From Azadirachta indica (taxonomy: Eukaryota > Streptophyta > Magnoliopsida > Sapindales > Meliaceae): 64,000 nucleotides of DNA. A program made the translations under genes and the position numbers. This document shows positions 24,192 through 39,758 of this stretch, one piece after another; within the stretch, counting starts at the first letter, position 1, and each line of letters opens with the position of its first letter. The stretch covers positions 1-64,000 of the forward strand of contig CM040440.1 of NCBI GenBank assembly GCA_022749755.1, given 5' to 3'. The notes under the pieces were generated by a model. It searched no databases, was not told where the DNA came from, and was given only the letters and a program-made list of their open reading frames with translations.

Positions 24192-26171
24192 GTTACCAAA
24201 GGGAAGCCTAAACTTCCAGATTCGAGATCAAGTCAGGTCGGGTTAAAGCAAGTCAGAAGTTATATAGTATCTACCCAGTATTGATTGTTTTGCAGGCAAG
24301 TGTCAACGAACCCCAGTTCTGATTGTAGAATCATGTATCTCATTTGCAATCGATGGTTGTAATGAATTAATACGCATAATTAATTTCATAACAAATATGA
24401 AAATAAAAATGAAAGTTATATGAAAAGAAACTTGAAAATGCAATATATGAAAAGAAAATGCAGAAAACAAAAACAACTGATTTTCATTCTTTTTTAAGAC
24501 AAAGGATAATCATAGATGTTAACATATATGCTTATCTGAAAAACGATTTGAAGGAAAATTCTAAAATTGACATGCAAAATTCCAAATCGGTTGTTTCGTA
24601 TTAACGTTGCTTTCCATTGCCATTACTTTAGAATTTGAGAATGAGTACTAGAACTCAGAATTGAAGATTGAAGGTTTGTATATTGTGACTTTTAAAGATA
24701 TTACAAAAGCATACAATAAGATAATAGTAAAAATAATTACGCCCGATTAGCTCCAATCATCACAATAAAATATCATAAAACAATGGTAAAATCAATCAAA
24801 TAATAATATAGCTAAAATGAAATGACATTTTCTAACATCTTAGATAAACAACAAAAACATGGAGATATATCAACTGAAGCAGAGATGACTTAAATCCCCA
24901 ACATAGCAAACTGGATTTTAAGTCGACTTTTAATCTTGTAACCATTTAGCATGCTTAATCATTTCAAATCATTTCAAACCCATCATTATATAAATTACTG
25001 ATAACAATTAGTGCCCAAATGGAACATATATATGCGACACTCTAACAACGTTAACAACGGATTAATAATGATTGGTTTCCCAACATAAGCTTTTCATTTC
25101 CATTTCAAATTAGAGATTTGAAATCATGACTACAAAGCATCAGAATCATTATATATTCCAGAGAGTCCTCCACATCCAAAATTCATTCTGGAAACCATCA
25201 TATCAAGATGCACACGAGGAAAAAGGTTACAATTCTTTTTTCTTTCTTTCAGATTTCAAACACTTAAAAAATACAATTCTAATAAAGCAGTATTAACTAC
25301 CAAACTCATCCAATTAACTTGTAGAAGGTTCTTTCACATCAACTTTGATCTCCCCTACTTAAAAAGTTTACATGTCAAACAATAGACATCAAAGCAAATA
25401 ACAGAGCTATTTGTCTAACAAAAAGACTGCACATTTCACAGCACTATCGTAATGTACAAAGCCCATAAACAGAGATGACCTGGATATATTTCTCGCCCCG
25501 ATTGACTTTGCTTGTCGAGGGACTGCCTGCCTTCAATTGGTTCAATCGCATAACTACCTACACAGGGGATAGAAATACCACATAACTAAGTCAATGACAT
25601 TGAAGTAAAGTTAACGAAATAAGCACAGAATAAAAATTAAAGAATGCAAGGTATGAATATGCGTGTTCGTGGCCGACAAGAAAGAGTAGGAAGTCTGTCG
25701 CAAGATCCATACTGCTCAATATTTATGAATCCCAACGCATGCACAGCGAGTCTAAATATATATCAAACAAAACAGGGGCTCGGATAAATTACATATATAT
25801 ATATATATGATAGTTATAATATACTTACCCACTAACTTCATGTGTACACCAAAAATGCCCAAAAATAAATAAAAAAAATATATATATATATATTCTTGTA
25901 CGCGTAAATGTTAAGAGGATTTTCATACTTTGAAAATTTTCAGGGTTAGAAATTTCTGCGCCTCGAAAGGTACCTGTTAGGAATTCTGTTGGAAGATCTG
26001 ATACATTACCTAAATGATTACTAGAAGTTAATCATTCATGCTCGGAAGGAAGAAAATTTAAATACAGAGACCAGCCTAGAAAGGAATGATAGATTCTTCA
26101 TCGCAGACAAAAAATTACATCGCATGAATTATACAAGTTCAAAAATATGAGTTCTTGTTACAAAAATATTA

Positions 26172-26610
26172 TCATTTATTGGCTGACATAACGGTTCCAA
26201 AAGTAGGCTGGCCAGCAGCTTCAACACCTGAAGGATTCTGAGCCGCCTCGGACACCGGTAGACCATGAGGCTGCGCGTCAACGTTTGATGGAATGGTCCC
26301 CCGACCACCAGCCTCGGGAGACATGGCCTCGGTAGTTTCAACCTCGGGAGACTCTCGAACCAGAGCATCATAAATATAAGAGATGCTATAGCTAGGGTCC
26401 GTGAAGTGGATCATCTTGTAGACAGTGTCCACACCTCCATCGACTCCATCGCCCTTGGCCTTCTCAATGCGCTCATCCACAGTGGCCAACTCGCTCTCCA
26501 GCTCGGCTTTACGAGCCGCCAACTCAGAAATTGAAGACTCAAGCTGGGAACGCTCTAAACCCCATTTTTCTTCTCTCTCTTCGGATAGAAACAAAAAACT
26601 CTTACCAGCA
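26172..26610 (-). pseudogene. Coiled-coil C-terminal piece, gag-like (unit 2)
   Basis: Unit 2 copy of 7214-7648. The downstream frame is unchanged. The upstream join differs by A-run and C/T-run indels (around 26566-26600). Confidence 0.5.
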
Positions 26611-26616
26611 TTATCT

Positions 26617-27259
26617 TTATTGATATTCCTCGTCATCCTCACCAAGCAGTGCCTTCTCATAACTATTACCAAAAGTTTCCCATACATCATGTGCATCAAG
26701 GAGAGACGTTTCATTCACAATTTCCAAAAACGTTTCCATTATGTCTATAGCTGCACCTATATCTAAGTGTTTCTTCTCTCCCTCCCTGCTCGCTTCCTTC
26801 ACATAGCGTAACTGACTGGGATTGTACTTTTCCAGCCTTGCCTTTTTTTTATTCCATTCTACCAAAGTCTTTCTCTTTCTTGGAGCAAGGTAACTCCTAA
26901 CTCTTTTGGTTGAACCATATTCATTAACCAATGTAATACAAATATTTTGTAATACATAAGAGTTGGAGTTAAGATATTCTAAAAACAATAATACATTTCT
27001 ATAGTTAACAGCATGTATACTACCATCTACAGGTAAAATTCCGTCCTTAGGAAGTGGGACTCCCACTACAAGTCCCACAACTCCACATGGTATGTTTAGC
27101 TTTAAGAATTTCTCCTACAGTTACCTCCATCAAATTTTGAAATGACATGGCTCTTGTAATACATTTTCTCCGTACTGCCGCTTGTGAATTACGTGGCATT
27201 ATAAAAGTACCAACAAATTTGTGACCGATGTCAATGGATAATAAAGGTCCGCTTGTCAT
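26617..27259 (-). pseudogene. YqgF/RuvX-like RNase H-fold fragment (unit 2)
   Basis: Unit 2 copy. The frame is intact where unit 1 is broken (NYRNVLLFLEYLNSN reads through near 26990) but is broken by one extra G near 27089, where unit 1 is intact. Each copy therefore carries a different single frame error, so an uninterrupted frame may exist in the real DNA. Confidence 0.5.
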
Positions 27260-27525
27260 CTCCCATAAGTCATGACAATTTAAGATGGTTAAATTCGAAA
27301 ATTGAGCCCTATAAAACCTGATAAGATAGAATAAAAATAAATTAATGACTATATTTAATAAATTAATTTTTTAAACTATTTAAAAATATCTTCAAAAACA
27401 AATATGAATTTTTTTTTTTAATTACAGCTAATACTATAATTTTTAACATTAAATATTTTAAATTCTTATGAATGCATTTAATAAAAGGTTAAGATACTTT
27501 TAGTCTAATAGTATATTATTACTTA

Positions 27526-28161
27526 CTCAAATAATTCATCAGATATCTGTGCTCCACGTTGGGGTGGTGGTTGCATTGTAGATGGTGAATGGTGATGCTG
27601 GCGAGGGTGGTGAGCTCTGTGTAGATGGCGAGTTTGGTGATTCTAATTGGGGTGGCGAACGTGGTGTAGATAACTCATGATCAGGTGTGTATGAAGGTGA
27701 CTGCATTATAATTTAAATAAATGAATATCTCAAAATACTAAATATATAATATTGTTCTTATTATGCATATTATTAGTTACCTCTTGATCACTACTTCCCT
27801 CGAAAGCGGTAGATATCGTGGCAATGCGATTTGTAATCTCGGTAATATCCTACAAAACGTAGTACTAACAATTTTAAAAAAAAATGGTTGTACTAAGATA
27901 TATATATATACATATGTGTGTATATGTATATATATTGTATCATACATACTTCCTGATCATTTGAAGAAGAACGTTGAGATATACGGCTTACTCTCGACAG
28001 CCTGGATGAACTCGATGACGCCTACACCAAATAATGGCAAACAAATAAAAATATTTATAATTATGAAATGAATTAAAAAAATGTTAAAATCTTTAAATAT
28101 TTATTACCAAGCGAGAGCGAAGTGTTTTTCCAATTGTTCTCCACATACTTTTTATCTTGAT
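27526..28161 (-). pseudogene. Ser/Pro-rich multi-exon remnant (unit 2)
   Basis: Unit 2 copy of 8565-9210. In the Pro-rich exon it has lost two bases (GAATGGTGATG against GAATTTGGTGATG in unit 1), which shifts the frame. Confidence 0.35.
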
Positions 28162-29538
28162 CTGTAACATAAAATAATTAAAAATATTTAGATTAAATTA
28201 TTAAAAGATAATTAAATTGGTGATATATCATAAATTTGTGATAAGTTACTGACGAATGACATAAGTATAACTTATAGTGTAAGAGTTTCAAATTTTAGTT
28301 TGCTACCCAAAATTTTCTAATTGCAAGCTTCCATACACACATTAAAATTTTAACTAAGTATACTCATCTAAAAAAAAAATATAAATAATAATATAAAATA
28401 TATTGGACTCCAAGTAATAAGTTAATAAAGAAAAATTTATTTAAACAGTCTCAATAAAATCTAAAGATTTTAACAATATAATATGGTATAAGAATACGAT
28501 AAAACTTTCCGAAGAACAGGGAAGCAGATCAGCTAATTTGGAGCACACTACTAGCAGGCAACAAATTGTAATCAAACAATCAATGCACAACTATCTATCT
28601 CCTAAAAAAACACAGTTGATGAAGTTGGCAGTTCAGTGCATCATAACTCTCAACTATAGGTTACTCCTTGAATAACTTATGAAATATATTATCTTGGTTC
28701 TTTTCTTTACGATAGTTTTCAATAGCAAATATTGGATGTCCTGTTTAACTTTTTGATCCTGTTTTGTTTGTCATAATGGCATCGTACAAGTGTATCTACA
28801 TAATATTGGAAGTATCTCTGTCAACTCAATATAACACTATGCATTTCATTTTTGAATTATCCCCCATAATTCAAGTCTAAAATCCTGTAGACGTGTTAAC
28901 GTTAATTGGAAAATTTTACATGAAAAGTCATATTTAGAAAGCAATTAAGTTAAATAAATTTGACGTGAATTACATGAATTACCGAAATAAAAAGAAAATT
29001 ACCTCACCGTCTGGAAATACCCCAATGACTGATGCAATATACCGCTTCTTCACTTTCCCAACTTCAATCTGCAACAACTAAACTGAAGTTTGAGATATTG
29101 TAGGAAGTATAAAGCATATTGACCAATACATGTGATAAACCAAGGAAAAAACTAATGCTCTTGGCCAAACAAAGCAACGAGATAGAAGAATTTCAAATCG
29201 AGAAATTCCTACTTTACTCTCAGTTATATTAAAAACAAAAAAAAACTAATAACAAGTAAGGTAGCCATGCATATGAATACATCCAACAAATTGAGAGAAA
29301 AATAAATAAATAACAAGAAAAACATGAACACCTTAGTTCTATCTCTTCACCCTAAGTTGACTAAGTTGCAAACTCTGGTGCTGCGGCAAGATAAACCAGA
29401 GCTTGAGGATAATGATTTGCGAGATCTGGACTTTCCCAAAGCTTCAAGCTTAGTGATGGGTTCTTCTGCGTCTTGGCTGGTGGTGGTTGTCCTACTCTCG
29501 TTCAATTGACATACATTAGATTCTGAAAATGCAAGTTT

Positions 29539-30088
29539 CACAAATAAGGTATTCTGTTTTGCATGCTGCAGGATGGCAGCAGTTGCAATTTGGAAAACGT
29601 GTGTTCGATTATATTTCATTATGTAGTATTTCTATACTGTTAGAAATTATTTAATAAACATTTGCTGCAACCATGACGTTGAAACGTATTCTTTTCTTGT
29701 AATTAATAATTTAATGTTTCATGAGATATAGTTGTGATTGAAAATTTGGAAGCAAAGATGGTTCTGCTGCCTGACTTTAGAAGCCTCACTTCTGTACTTA
29801 GGAAGCATAACATCACAAGAAGAAAAAGGGAAAAAATATATATGAAACGTCAGAGATCCACATAAGGTATTCCTGCTTTGCATGCTGCAGGATGACAGTA
29901 GTTCCAAAAATAATGGTGTGTTTGGAAAATGTGTTCTTACAAGAGGTGATTATTTTTTATTACGTAGTATTTCTATACTCTCAGAAATTATTAACAAAAA
30001 TTTGCTGCAACAATGATGTTGAAAATTATGTTTTTCTTGTAATTAATAATTTAAAGTTTCTTAAGATATAGTTGTGAGTGAAATTTTA
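29539..30088 (+). repeat. Imperfect local tandem duplication (unit 2)
   Basis: Unit 2 copy of the duplication at 10588-11137. Confidence 0.8.
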
Positions 30089-30440
30089 CGTTTTTTTTTT
30101 GTAATGAGATTATTATGGTTAGATATAATATAATTTTTTTAATTTTAATAATTGCAGTAGCTAAATTGCAGTGAATGAGGATATTTTGGTAATCTAGCAA
30201 AAAGAAATGGTTAATTAGCAATCAAATGCATGTGTTAATTAAGAACATGGGGTAATTGTTAAATAAATGAAACATTTTAGCTAAGTATTGTTTTGCCAAA
30301 GCTTAGGAAAGTAACCGAAAATCGATAGTGAGACGTAGAAACAAACGAGCAGCTTTCTTAATGTTTCAGTCTCTATTAAATACCTCTGCAGTACTTTTTC
30401 CCGCTTTAGCATTATAATTTATGCTTTTGCATCAACAATT

Positions 30441-30635
30441 TGCTGAAACGTAAAGCAAAAATGAAATGTCAGTTTCCATAAATCTCAATCATAACCTATT
30501 AAAAGCGTGTTTTAGAAACCAATGCCAATTAATTAACATAGACAGAATGCCAATCCAAACGTATTTTTCTAGATTTATAAATAAAAATTTCACAATCCAT
30601 TTTCTGGTAACCATTTTTGAGATTTATAAATGCTG
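30441..30635 (-). repeat. Inverted-repeat arm, right (unit 2)
   Basis: Unit 2 copy of the right arm, pairing with 21725-21920. Confidence 0.8.
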
Positions 30636-31424
30636 ACAGATTATAGTTTGTAGATTGATAAATAAATATAGACTAGCAGAAGCCACACCAGACTCGACGT
30701 ATAACTTGATTCCCAATCAGTACAATAATTACAGACATCTCGTAAACGACCAAAGAAATTTCTTGACCCCTGAGAGAGGATATTCATAAAAGAAAATTAC
30801 TAGTTAAGTGACCCTTAGTCAGGGTAAGGACATTCATAAATCCATCCGAGGCTAGAGTAACGAACACAGAGTAGCCATAACCCCTCTTTATGTCCTTCAT
30901 ATCTGCAGTTTACAAAAGCCATAGTCAAGAGGAGGCTCAAAATACGTGTACCAGGTCAAGCATTGACTATATAACACATTAATTAAAATCATATCAAATT
31001 CACATGGCCCAATTGATAGTCAATAAAGAAAGCTCTAGAGAAAGCTTGCCGTGTCACTTTTGAAAATATGATCAAACTGATAATCAATTTCCAAGTGCTG
31101 GACAATATTTGGTTAGATTTGGATATATATTATCAATAAGTAAAATAGATTGAATTGTCAGACTTCACTGTTGACCCAAAGAAAACCGTCACAGGCACTA
31201 GGTTACTGTATTAAAACAGTGGAGATGCTTAACAACATACGTTCAACAGGTAAAACTAAACATGTGCTCTGTGTCTAGCTCACATTGGTTTAGGTTTTCT
31301 GTAAATTGACAAATTTTCAAAAACTGGATGTAGATTCATATGCATTTCAAAGATCCTAGATATTGTTAATTAGTAAAGAACCTGACTCATTGCCATCCCT
31401 AATTAGTTAGGATTAAATTGTTAA

Positions 31425-31847
31425 CACTTGAAAAATACAATGTTTTATTGTTATTGATGTTAACATAATTTTTAGTTTTCTGTTTGAAGGAGTATGGAAC
31501 GTCCATTATTTTTAATCGTCAAGTGTAAAAGTTTTAATAGAAATGTTGTTGAGCAAGCAATTAAATGGATAAATTATGTAAGAGGATTCAATTAATCGGA
31601 ATAACCCTTTCATTTTTAGAATTTTGTTTGATTCATTGTATTTTTAAACTATTAATGGAAGGTGGCAGGGGTTTGCACTTCAACGTGCCTTCGAGTTAGG
31701 AGACAATTTACTTACAATTGGATCTTTTATATATTTGTAGATGCTTGTGTACTCAATCGCTTCCACAGTTGGATTTGATGGTTTAACTATTGTTGAAAAG
31801 ATATTAGAGCAAGAGGATATTGATTTTGGATACCATCCAGCTAAAGT
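31425..31847 (+). pseudogene. Short inverted chaperonin fragment (unit 2)
   Basis: Unit 2 copy of 12478-12899, with the same three homologous blocks and the same internal deletion. Confidence 0.8.
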
Positions 31848-34065
31848 CATATATTTTAATATAGTTGTAATTATGTAAATATATAAATTTATTGTAATAA
31901 TTAAAGTATAAAATAAGTAAGATTGAAAAGATAAGCAGAGGGAACCTACAACAAAAAAGAGATACGTTCAAAATAGTTAATTAGAATTTTAATTTTGTAA
32001 TAAATAATTTAATAAAGTAAAAATATTTTTAGAAAATAAAAATATTAAAATATTTAGATATTTGCTCGTTCAGATTTAAATCAAAATTTTTAACTTTTAT
32101 ATATTCATATATTTTTACTAAATATTTCATAAGTTAAAAAATAAACAATTTTAAAATATTTGAATAATTGTATTTAGAATTCGTAAAAAAGCAAACAACT
32201 CCTGAGTGATGATTGGCATATCTAAGAAACTGTTGCTTTAAATTATAATTATTAAACATATTTCTTACATATTTTCTTTCTTAAAAAAGTTTTAAAAAAT
32301 GTGTGAAAACTTAAATTGGAATAATACTCAAAAAGAGGATTTAGCGTATATGGTTAATTGATGATGATAGATATCACCTATCTCATTGCAGTGGATGGTT
32401 GTAATGAATTAATATATGATTTGAAGGAAAATTCCAAAATTCACATGCAAATTAAGCCAAATGGTTTGCCAACGCATTATATTGCTTCTCAATATTAAGA
32501 ACACGTGGACGGCGTGCAAGAAATTGAACATAGCCACCAACCTTCTATATAAACAGGTATATGTACGGACAGGATGATTAATACCTTAGAATTAGACATT
32601 TTTACATTTTTGTTGTCTTTAAACCAAAGGTATACAGAGAATGGTGACAGATATTCCTGGTTTTCACTAAATATTCTCGGAATTTGCCCGAGTTTGGAAT
32701 AAGTAAAATATATATATATTTTTTTCAGTTATAACATTTTAATTTCTATTTTAATTTTTTTTATAATATATTTTTTTAATTATAATAATTTAACTTTTTT
32801 TTTAATTTTATTATTTCAATAAAAAAAATTTAAAAAAAATAATATTATTATTGAAAAAATTTAAACAATTAGTTAGATCTAACCTATGTACAAAGATATT
32901 TTTAATCTCTATTTTAATTTAATCAATTAAGTCCTTCATATTATCGTACAATCATAATTCATAAATTCATAATTATTTAAAAATTTTCAATTTAATCAAT
33001 TTTATAATTTTTTAAATTTATTATCTTAATAAAAAATTTACTAAAATAATCAAAACTAATAAAATTACATAGTTTTTAGTAATTAAGATTTCGAACAATA
33101 AGTTTTTTTAATAAAATAAAAATAATCAATTGATGTCAAATGAAATAATCAATTTGTTAATAAATTAATTTTTTTAATATAATATTAGGATTAACAAAAA
33201 ATCAAATATATCCTAAAAGATTTTTTCTCTGCAGATTTTATTTTTTATTTGCCAAACAAAATGTTTTTAAAATTTAGCTACTAAGTTAAATGTTCCTAAT
33301 AGTTTAAAAAATGCTCACAAAAATTCTAATTTATTAAACAATAACAATTACACCTTTATATAATAGTAATTAGTTAAAAAAAATATTTCCAACTCCTAAT
33401 TGAATTTCACAACTAAAAAATACTTCAAACTAAATTTTTTATGAAAATATAAAATATATAGTAATATGCTATAACATTATTATATCAATTTGTATAGATT
33501 GATTTTTATACGTAGTAGTAATGATATGATATTTTTTTTAAATATTTTGTTCTTCATTGTATTAGTCAATATAAATAATTTTTTTTTTATTATAAATTAT
33601 TCTTTAAATAAAAGTTTTTATCCAAATTTTGAATTTTTTTAAACATGATAAAATTTTCTAAATATTAAATAAAATTGAATGAAAAATTTTATAATTTTTA
33701 AAAAATGAAATATTATTATTTTATTTACTTAGAAAATTGTAAAATTGATATTTCAATTTATGAATATTATGTTAAAAAATTCAAAATTTAGATGAATTTA
33801 TATTCAAAAGATAATTCATAAAATTAGTTAACAATGTGTTATAAAATAAAATAACATTTTAGCTAATTACTATTGTATAAGGAAATAATTTTTATTTTTT
33901 AATCAATTAAATTTTTATTGGTATTTTTAAAACTATAACGACTATTTAAATTAATAGACTAAATTTTAGGGATTTACGTATTGTTATACTTAACTTTGTC
34001 AATTAATAGAAGGGGATTTCAGGGTATTATAAAAACAACCGGGAAGAATATTGAATTCTCCAATC

Positions 34066-34110
<45 letters not shown>
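34066..34110 (+). repeat. (TTA)15 microsatellite (unit 2)
   Basis: Fifteen perfect TTA units, the same length as in unit 1. Confidence 0.98.
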
Positions 34111-34113
<3 letters not shown>

Positions 34114-35822
34114 CAATAAAGTATATGTAACACATAAATATATGTTTTTTCTAAACATATGCTTATGATCAAAAGAAAAAAATATGATTGTTGATGTTTT
34201 TAATTTATTTCAATTGTTTAAATAATTTTGTTTTACTTCCCTACTAATCAATTTTTTTTTCTCATTCTTTACTTTTTTGTTTGGTTGCATGCCATTAAAT
34301 AAAGTATCAGTAATAATAGCATCCTTATTACACGAAATTAAATTTGCATTGCATGTGATTTCTTAAATTTTGGATTCATCACAATTGATATCGATTTCAC
34401 AAAATTAGATTAATTTACATTTTATTTTTCTAATTTTTCTTTTCAAAATTCTCTATTTATATTTGTACAATCGCATGTATATATTTCACTCACAATTTAT
34501 CGGTTTACAGATATTTTCATTTCTTTTTCTATTAATGTGTTATTAGTTATAGAATTATTTTATTATACTATTTATTATTAACTGTTATAATAACGTTTAT
34601 ACTTTCAAATTAACATATGTTTTTTGTCAATTCATATAAATACCATTATCATAAGTAATGGATGAGATGTTTCTTACTTTTTAATATTGATGTTTGAGCT
34701 TTAATAATTTTTTAAAAAATAAAGAAAAAATATGTGTTTTGATAATTCTTAAATAAAATAAATTATTCTTAGTATGCACAACACATTGTTTAACATTAAA
34801 TTTCAATTATAATATATGAATTTATATTTCGAATGTATTTTCAAAAATAAATTATAATAAAATAATTTTAATATATTAAAAAATAAAAAAAAAATTAAGA
34901 AAAATAACTTTTATTATGAATAATTGATAAATTTTACATGGTATCTAATTAGTAACTTACTTATTGTAATATAAATTAATGGTACATATTTTTCTTTTAA
35001 ATTTGAAGGTTAAAATAAATGGGTTATTAATATTGAGATTCTTTATCCCAGCATGATAGAATATTTCATATGTAGAGACACATTTATCTCAAATATATGG
35101 GAATCAAGAAAAACCAAATATTCCTCTAATTTGAACAAAAAAGGCAATACAAAGTACTAAAGTAACACTAAACTTTTACAAATCATTAAAATAAGATAAT
35201 ACTTTTTTTTTTTTAGTTATAACGCTTTAATCCTTATTTTAATAATATATTTTTTTAATTACAACAATTTAATTCATATTTCAATTTTTTTACAATATAC
35301 CAAGGACTAAATAAAAATTATTTTTTTAATTTATCATTGTAATAAAAAATAATTATTATTAAAAAATTTAAACAATAAGTTACACTCCCATATGCCAACG
35401 ACATAAATTAGTCTCTACATATACATGCCGTTGCTTCGTAAAACCAACAGTGAGCTTGTTTGCTTCTGTGCTCCTACAAATTCAATTGCTGGAGCTTTCC
35501 AGGAGTCCCAGCAACCAAGTCCACATTTCACCAAAAAACCTTCTGCACAAATCACAAATATATAGCAATACTACTTAGATTATTCTACTTAATACTGACA
35601 ACATGTAATAAGTCCTTATCAAGAGGTTAAAACAAGTTACCTTACGAGATTGCACAATTCACTGGACACTAATGGACAAGGATCCATATTTCCAGACTTT
35701 ATCATGTGCATGTATTCACCTTATACAAGTATTAATTCTTAATTATTAGACGAAACATAAAAAGTTAACATATCGCTCCAGTTTTGTTTCTTATTTTTCT
35801 TCATTTAAGAAAACAGACCTAC

Positions 35823-38800
35823 CTTTAGCTGGATCATATCCAAAATCAATATCTTCTTGTTCTATCTTTTCAACAACAGCTAAACCATCAAATCCGGCCA
35901 TGGAAGCAATTGAGTAAACAGGCATCTACAAGTATACAAGCTCCAATTGTTGGCAAACTCTGTCTCCTAAATTGGAAAATTAAAAGACTAAAAAAATGCA
36001 TCTATACACACCTTGAGGACATGCTGAAAAAGCTGAACACCATACTTCTGACCAGAGTTTTCAACTTGCAATTTGTCCAATTCCTTGGAGGCATGTAGAA
36101 GTGCAACCCCACCACCTTCAATCAATAGTTCAGAAATGCAATTCAACAAAAATGAACCAAACAGAATCCTAAAAATAAAATCGTTATCTTGATTAATCAC
36201 CAGGTATAATTCTTTGTATAGTTGCAGCACTGACAGCAAAAGCAGAATTACACACTTAAATAATTTTTGAGCGATTCTTCAACAGTTCGTACGACCCCAA
36301 CCTTACATGAAACAACCTCATCAAATATAACAGCTGCTATAGGACCATGAACAATTAATCAATTCCAAGCAACTATACCTTGTAAATAGTCGCACCACTG
36401 GAAAGTTCTTTAAGCCTCGCCTGTAATAACTTCATTTGAAATATTGATTTGCTACGTTTGATTGTGGTTAGCAACTGTGACAACAAATAAAGGACACATG
36501 TCAAATAATTAATTCATTAATAACACAATAGCAAATAGTTTGAAAAGTCGTTGAAAATTAAACAACCGAACCTACCTGTTGACGTCTTTTTTCAATATCT
36601 TCCTGGCTACCAGAGCCACCAATGACAGCCATCTTATAACCTGTTATTCTAGCCTGTAATGATGAATGAAAATGGAAAATAAAACTTATATTTCAACAAA
36701 GATATCACTGCATATTTATAGCACCATGGATCATTAAATATCTCACCTCCTGACAAGACCCAAGCATTGATGGTATAGAGCTCATATCAGACGCTTCAGT
36801 TACAACCTAAAGTTAACTAAAATGGTTAGTGTATATATTACATTAAGTAAGGTGAGAATTTACCAAATTAACCAACCTGGCCTCTTGTGAAAACGGCAAG
36901 GTCATGCAAGATTCCGTTATTGTCTTCTCTTTTTAGCGTAGGGTTGACGATATAAACCTAGATCCAAATAAAGAATCGAACATAACTAATTGATATATAA
37001 GACAACATTTGTAAAATTAAACTAATAATTAATGACATAAGATACATGCCCTTTTGTTTTTAGTTAGCTTAAAATCTATCATGCAATCTCATTTGATATT
37101 AGTAAATTTTCATGGCATCTTCACGCTTGACATTGTAAATTACCATGTTCAATCTCATTGACATTAAGGGTGGACAAGACCAAAGAATCAAACAATGTCA
37201 ATTATCAATTTTATTTAATTTTAAATAGCTTTGATTTGATTTTAAATAGTTTTCTTTTAGTTTTAAATAGTTTTTAAAAAAAGAAACTGAAAGTTGATAG
37301 TAATAAAATTTCAAACTTTAAGAGTAATACATTAATACTAGTTACTTATTAGTGAATATATCAACCTAAAAATTCTTATTCACAATTATTTAAAATATAA
37401 ACATAAAAGTTTTACTTTTAATTTCTACTAAATTGAAACAAAACCAAAATCACACCGAAACAAATCAGTTAAATATCCTTTACTAGTTCATTTTACTGTC
37501 CTATTTTAAAAGTTAACTATTTAAAATATCAAACTGAATTATGCCCCTCTTGTAATTAGTATTTTTCTATTTTTCCAAAACACACTTTGATTACCTGAAT
37601 TCCTAGAGATTCTCGATCTCGCGCAATTAGCTTTCTCAGCAACAATCAGTAATGGCCGTTTCTGAAATTCAAAAATAAAAATTATTAATTAAACATGTTA
37701 ACAAACAATATTCAACTTTTACTTTTGTATACAAATCCTCTTACATAATTTGTCGATTTAATTGCTTGCTCAACGACATTTTTATTAAGAATTTTATGCT
37801 CGAGGATTAAAATGAATGGATTCTCCAATCTTTGGAAAACAAGCAACAAAAAATTGTGTTATACCAATAACAATAAAACATTGTACTTTTCAACTATAAA
37901 CAATGAAATCCTAATTATGGATTAGGAAATGTATAGATAACATATTATGTTACATATAAAAGAGGATAGAGATTCAGGGATACAATGAAATCCTTACACT
38001 TGTTATTGTTTCCAAATCATCGAAGAAGTCAAGGCATGCAAAGCTCCAAGCAAGTTCCATTCCATTGTCAAACTCTAATGCATTACCCACTTTTTCATCA
38101 GGCTGCAATAGTTGAAGAAGAAAAAAATCAGGGCTATGATTGCGAGATATTTGACTGACTCAAACATTTAATGAAAAGGACCTAATATCCTTATAAAGAA
38201 GGAAAATGATTAATGGGAAGAGAAAGAGAAGCATAATACATTTTAGCATACTATTTTATCATTTAGCGAAAATTCTTGTGATTTATCGTGCACAGCTCAT
38301 CCAATCATGGAAAAAAAAACAAAAATAAAATCAGGGTATATATTTGTCATCACTCTAAAGTATGTCTTAATGTTATAACATGTCACATTATAATTGAAAG
38401 GTATTAAATTTAACAACTAAATAACAGCAACGTAAAAATCATAATCTTACAAAAATTAAAAAACAAAAGCTAAAAAAATGATGTTCCTATCTATAGTTGA
38501 AAAGTGTTATATATAACAACTAAAAGAAAGTAAGGTGAAGAGCATAATCTTATAAAAAATTAGAAAACAAAAACAAAAAAAGATGTTCCTATTTTGGTTT
38601 GTCTCTTTTTACAAAATTTAAATTGCTATACGTGTAGGGGTGGACAAAATAAACAAGTAACCAACAGTAAAAAATAATGATAAACAAATAATACCGCATT
38701 GTCTTCCCCAAAAAAAATAAACTAAAACATAACCTGTCTTGTATATTGTATCTCTAATAAGAATCAATTGTTGTCAACCTCTCTAATAATAATAAAAATA

Positions 38801-39758
38801 ATTGAAGCCATACACACATCACAACAACCCATTGTCCAGCATAATCCTTCCCAACGAACTACTCCTAATCTAAACTAAGCAAAACTCAGAATGTAAATCT
38901 GGACAATCTCTTTCTTTTGCCTGATCTTTAATGCTGTCCGCTTTAAGTATTTATCAACTGCAGCCATTGCTATTTCAACCCCCTCACTCATCTCATTGCC
39001 GCAGACCCCCCCTGTGAACAGGGCCTTGTACCCCTCCTGATACAGAGCTCGGCATACAACAGGGGCATATTTGAAGCCTGCAAAATGTGCGTATATAAAA
39101 CTGAATAACCATCCATCCATTCAACCAAAATACTTGCTTACCGCTATTACCTCTTACAAGGACCCAATCCTCTTGAATCACGTCACATGCAGGATTTTCT
39201 ATCTCACAAGGGAGAATGTCCTGCGGTATATCATATTCATAATCCTACAGCACCAGCAACCAATAACAAAATTCAAAACTAATTAGTGAAATATAATAAG
39301 CAAATTGCCAATATAATAATGGGTGAGTCACTAACTTTAAAAGGGCTTTCTTCTTGGGCGGCAGAGTTTCCGCTCCCACCGAAACCACGAGCAACCTTGA
39401 TACATATAGAATTCCAAAAGCATCCATTAATTTAATAACAAAATAGCGAATCTTGAGATTATAAAAAGAATAATAAATAAGATAAATCTCACCTGATAGA
39501 TGCTGTTAAATTTTAAAGTAATTTTGGCCAACCTACAATACATAAACAACCAAAATGCTGACTTGTTTCGAAGTAGCTTGGTCTCCGAAAACTATTAAAT
39601 TTAAAAGTAAAGCTGTAAAGCACATACTTGAATCTGGAGGCTAGGCTAGAGGCTAAAAGCATCGTGGATCCGCCGATCTGCTTCGAAGTAGTTAGCGAGT
39701 GTAATATACTTGACGGCGACTTAGGGTATCTGAAAAGAGTACGTACAGAAATCTGCAA
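35823..39758 (-). pseudogene. Group I chaperonin (HSP60-like) pseudogene, spanning units 2-3
   Basis: This copy is collinear with the one at 16882-20820, with the same exon-like pieces: presequence-like start at 39758, equatorial exon around 38930-39100, GGGVALLHASKELDKL around 36070-36125, and the segment ending DFGYDPAK at 35823. A 4 bp difference (CATAAACAACC against CATATAAACAACC in the other copies) lies in the intron after the first exon. No copy has an open frame across the conserved segments. Confidence 0.73.

Larger units (their letters stand above)
18965..37902. repeat. Tandem macrosatellite unit 2 (~18.94 kb)
   Basis: This is a complete second copy, collinear with unit 1 from end to end. 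Examples of small differences: unit 1 has an extra AC in the CACACGCG run at 4012-4020 (CACGCG here, near 22976), an extra GAA triplet near 7030, and longer A or T runs at several places. Clean substitutions are rare. The (TTA)15 microsatellite has the same length in both units. Confidence 0.97.
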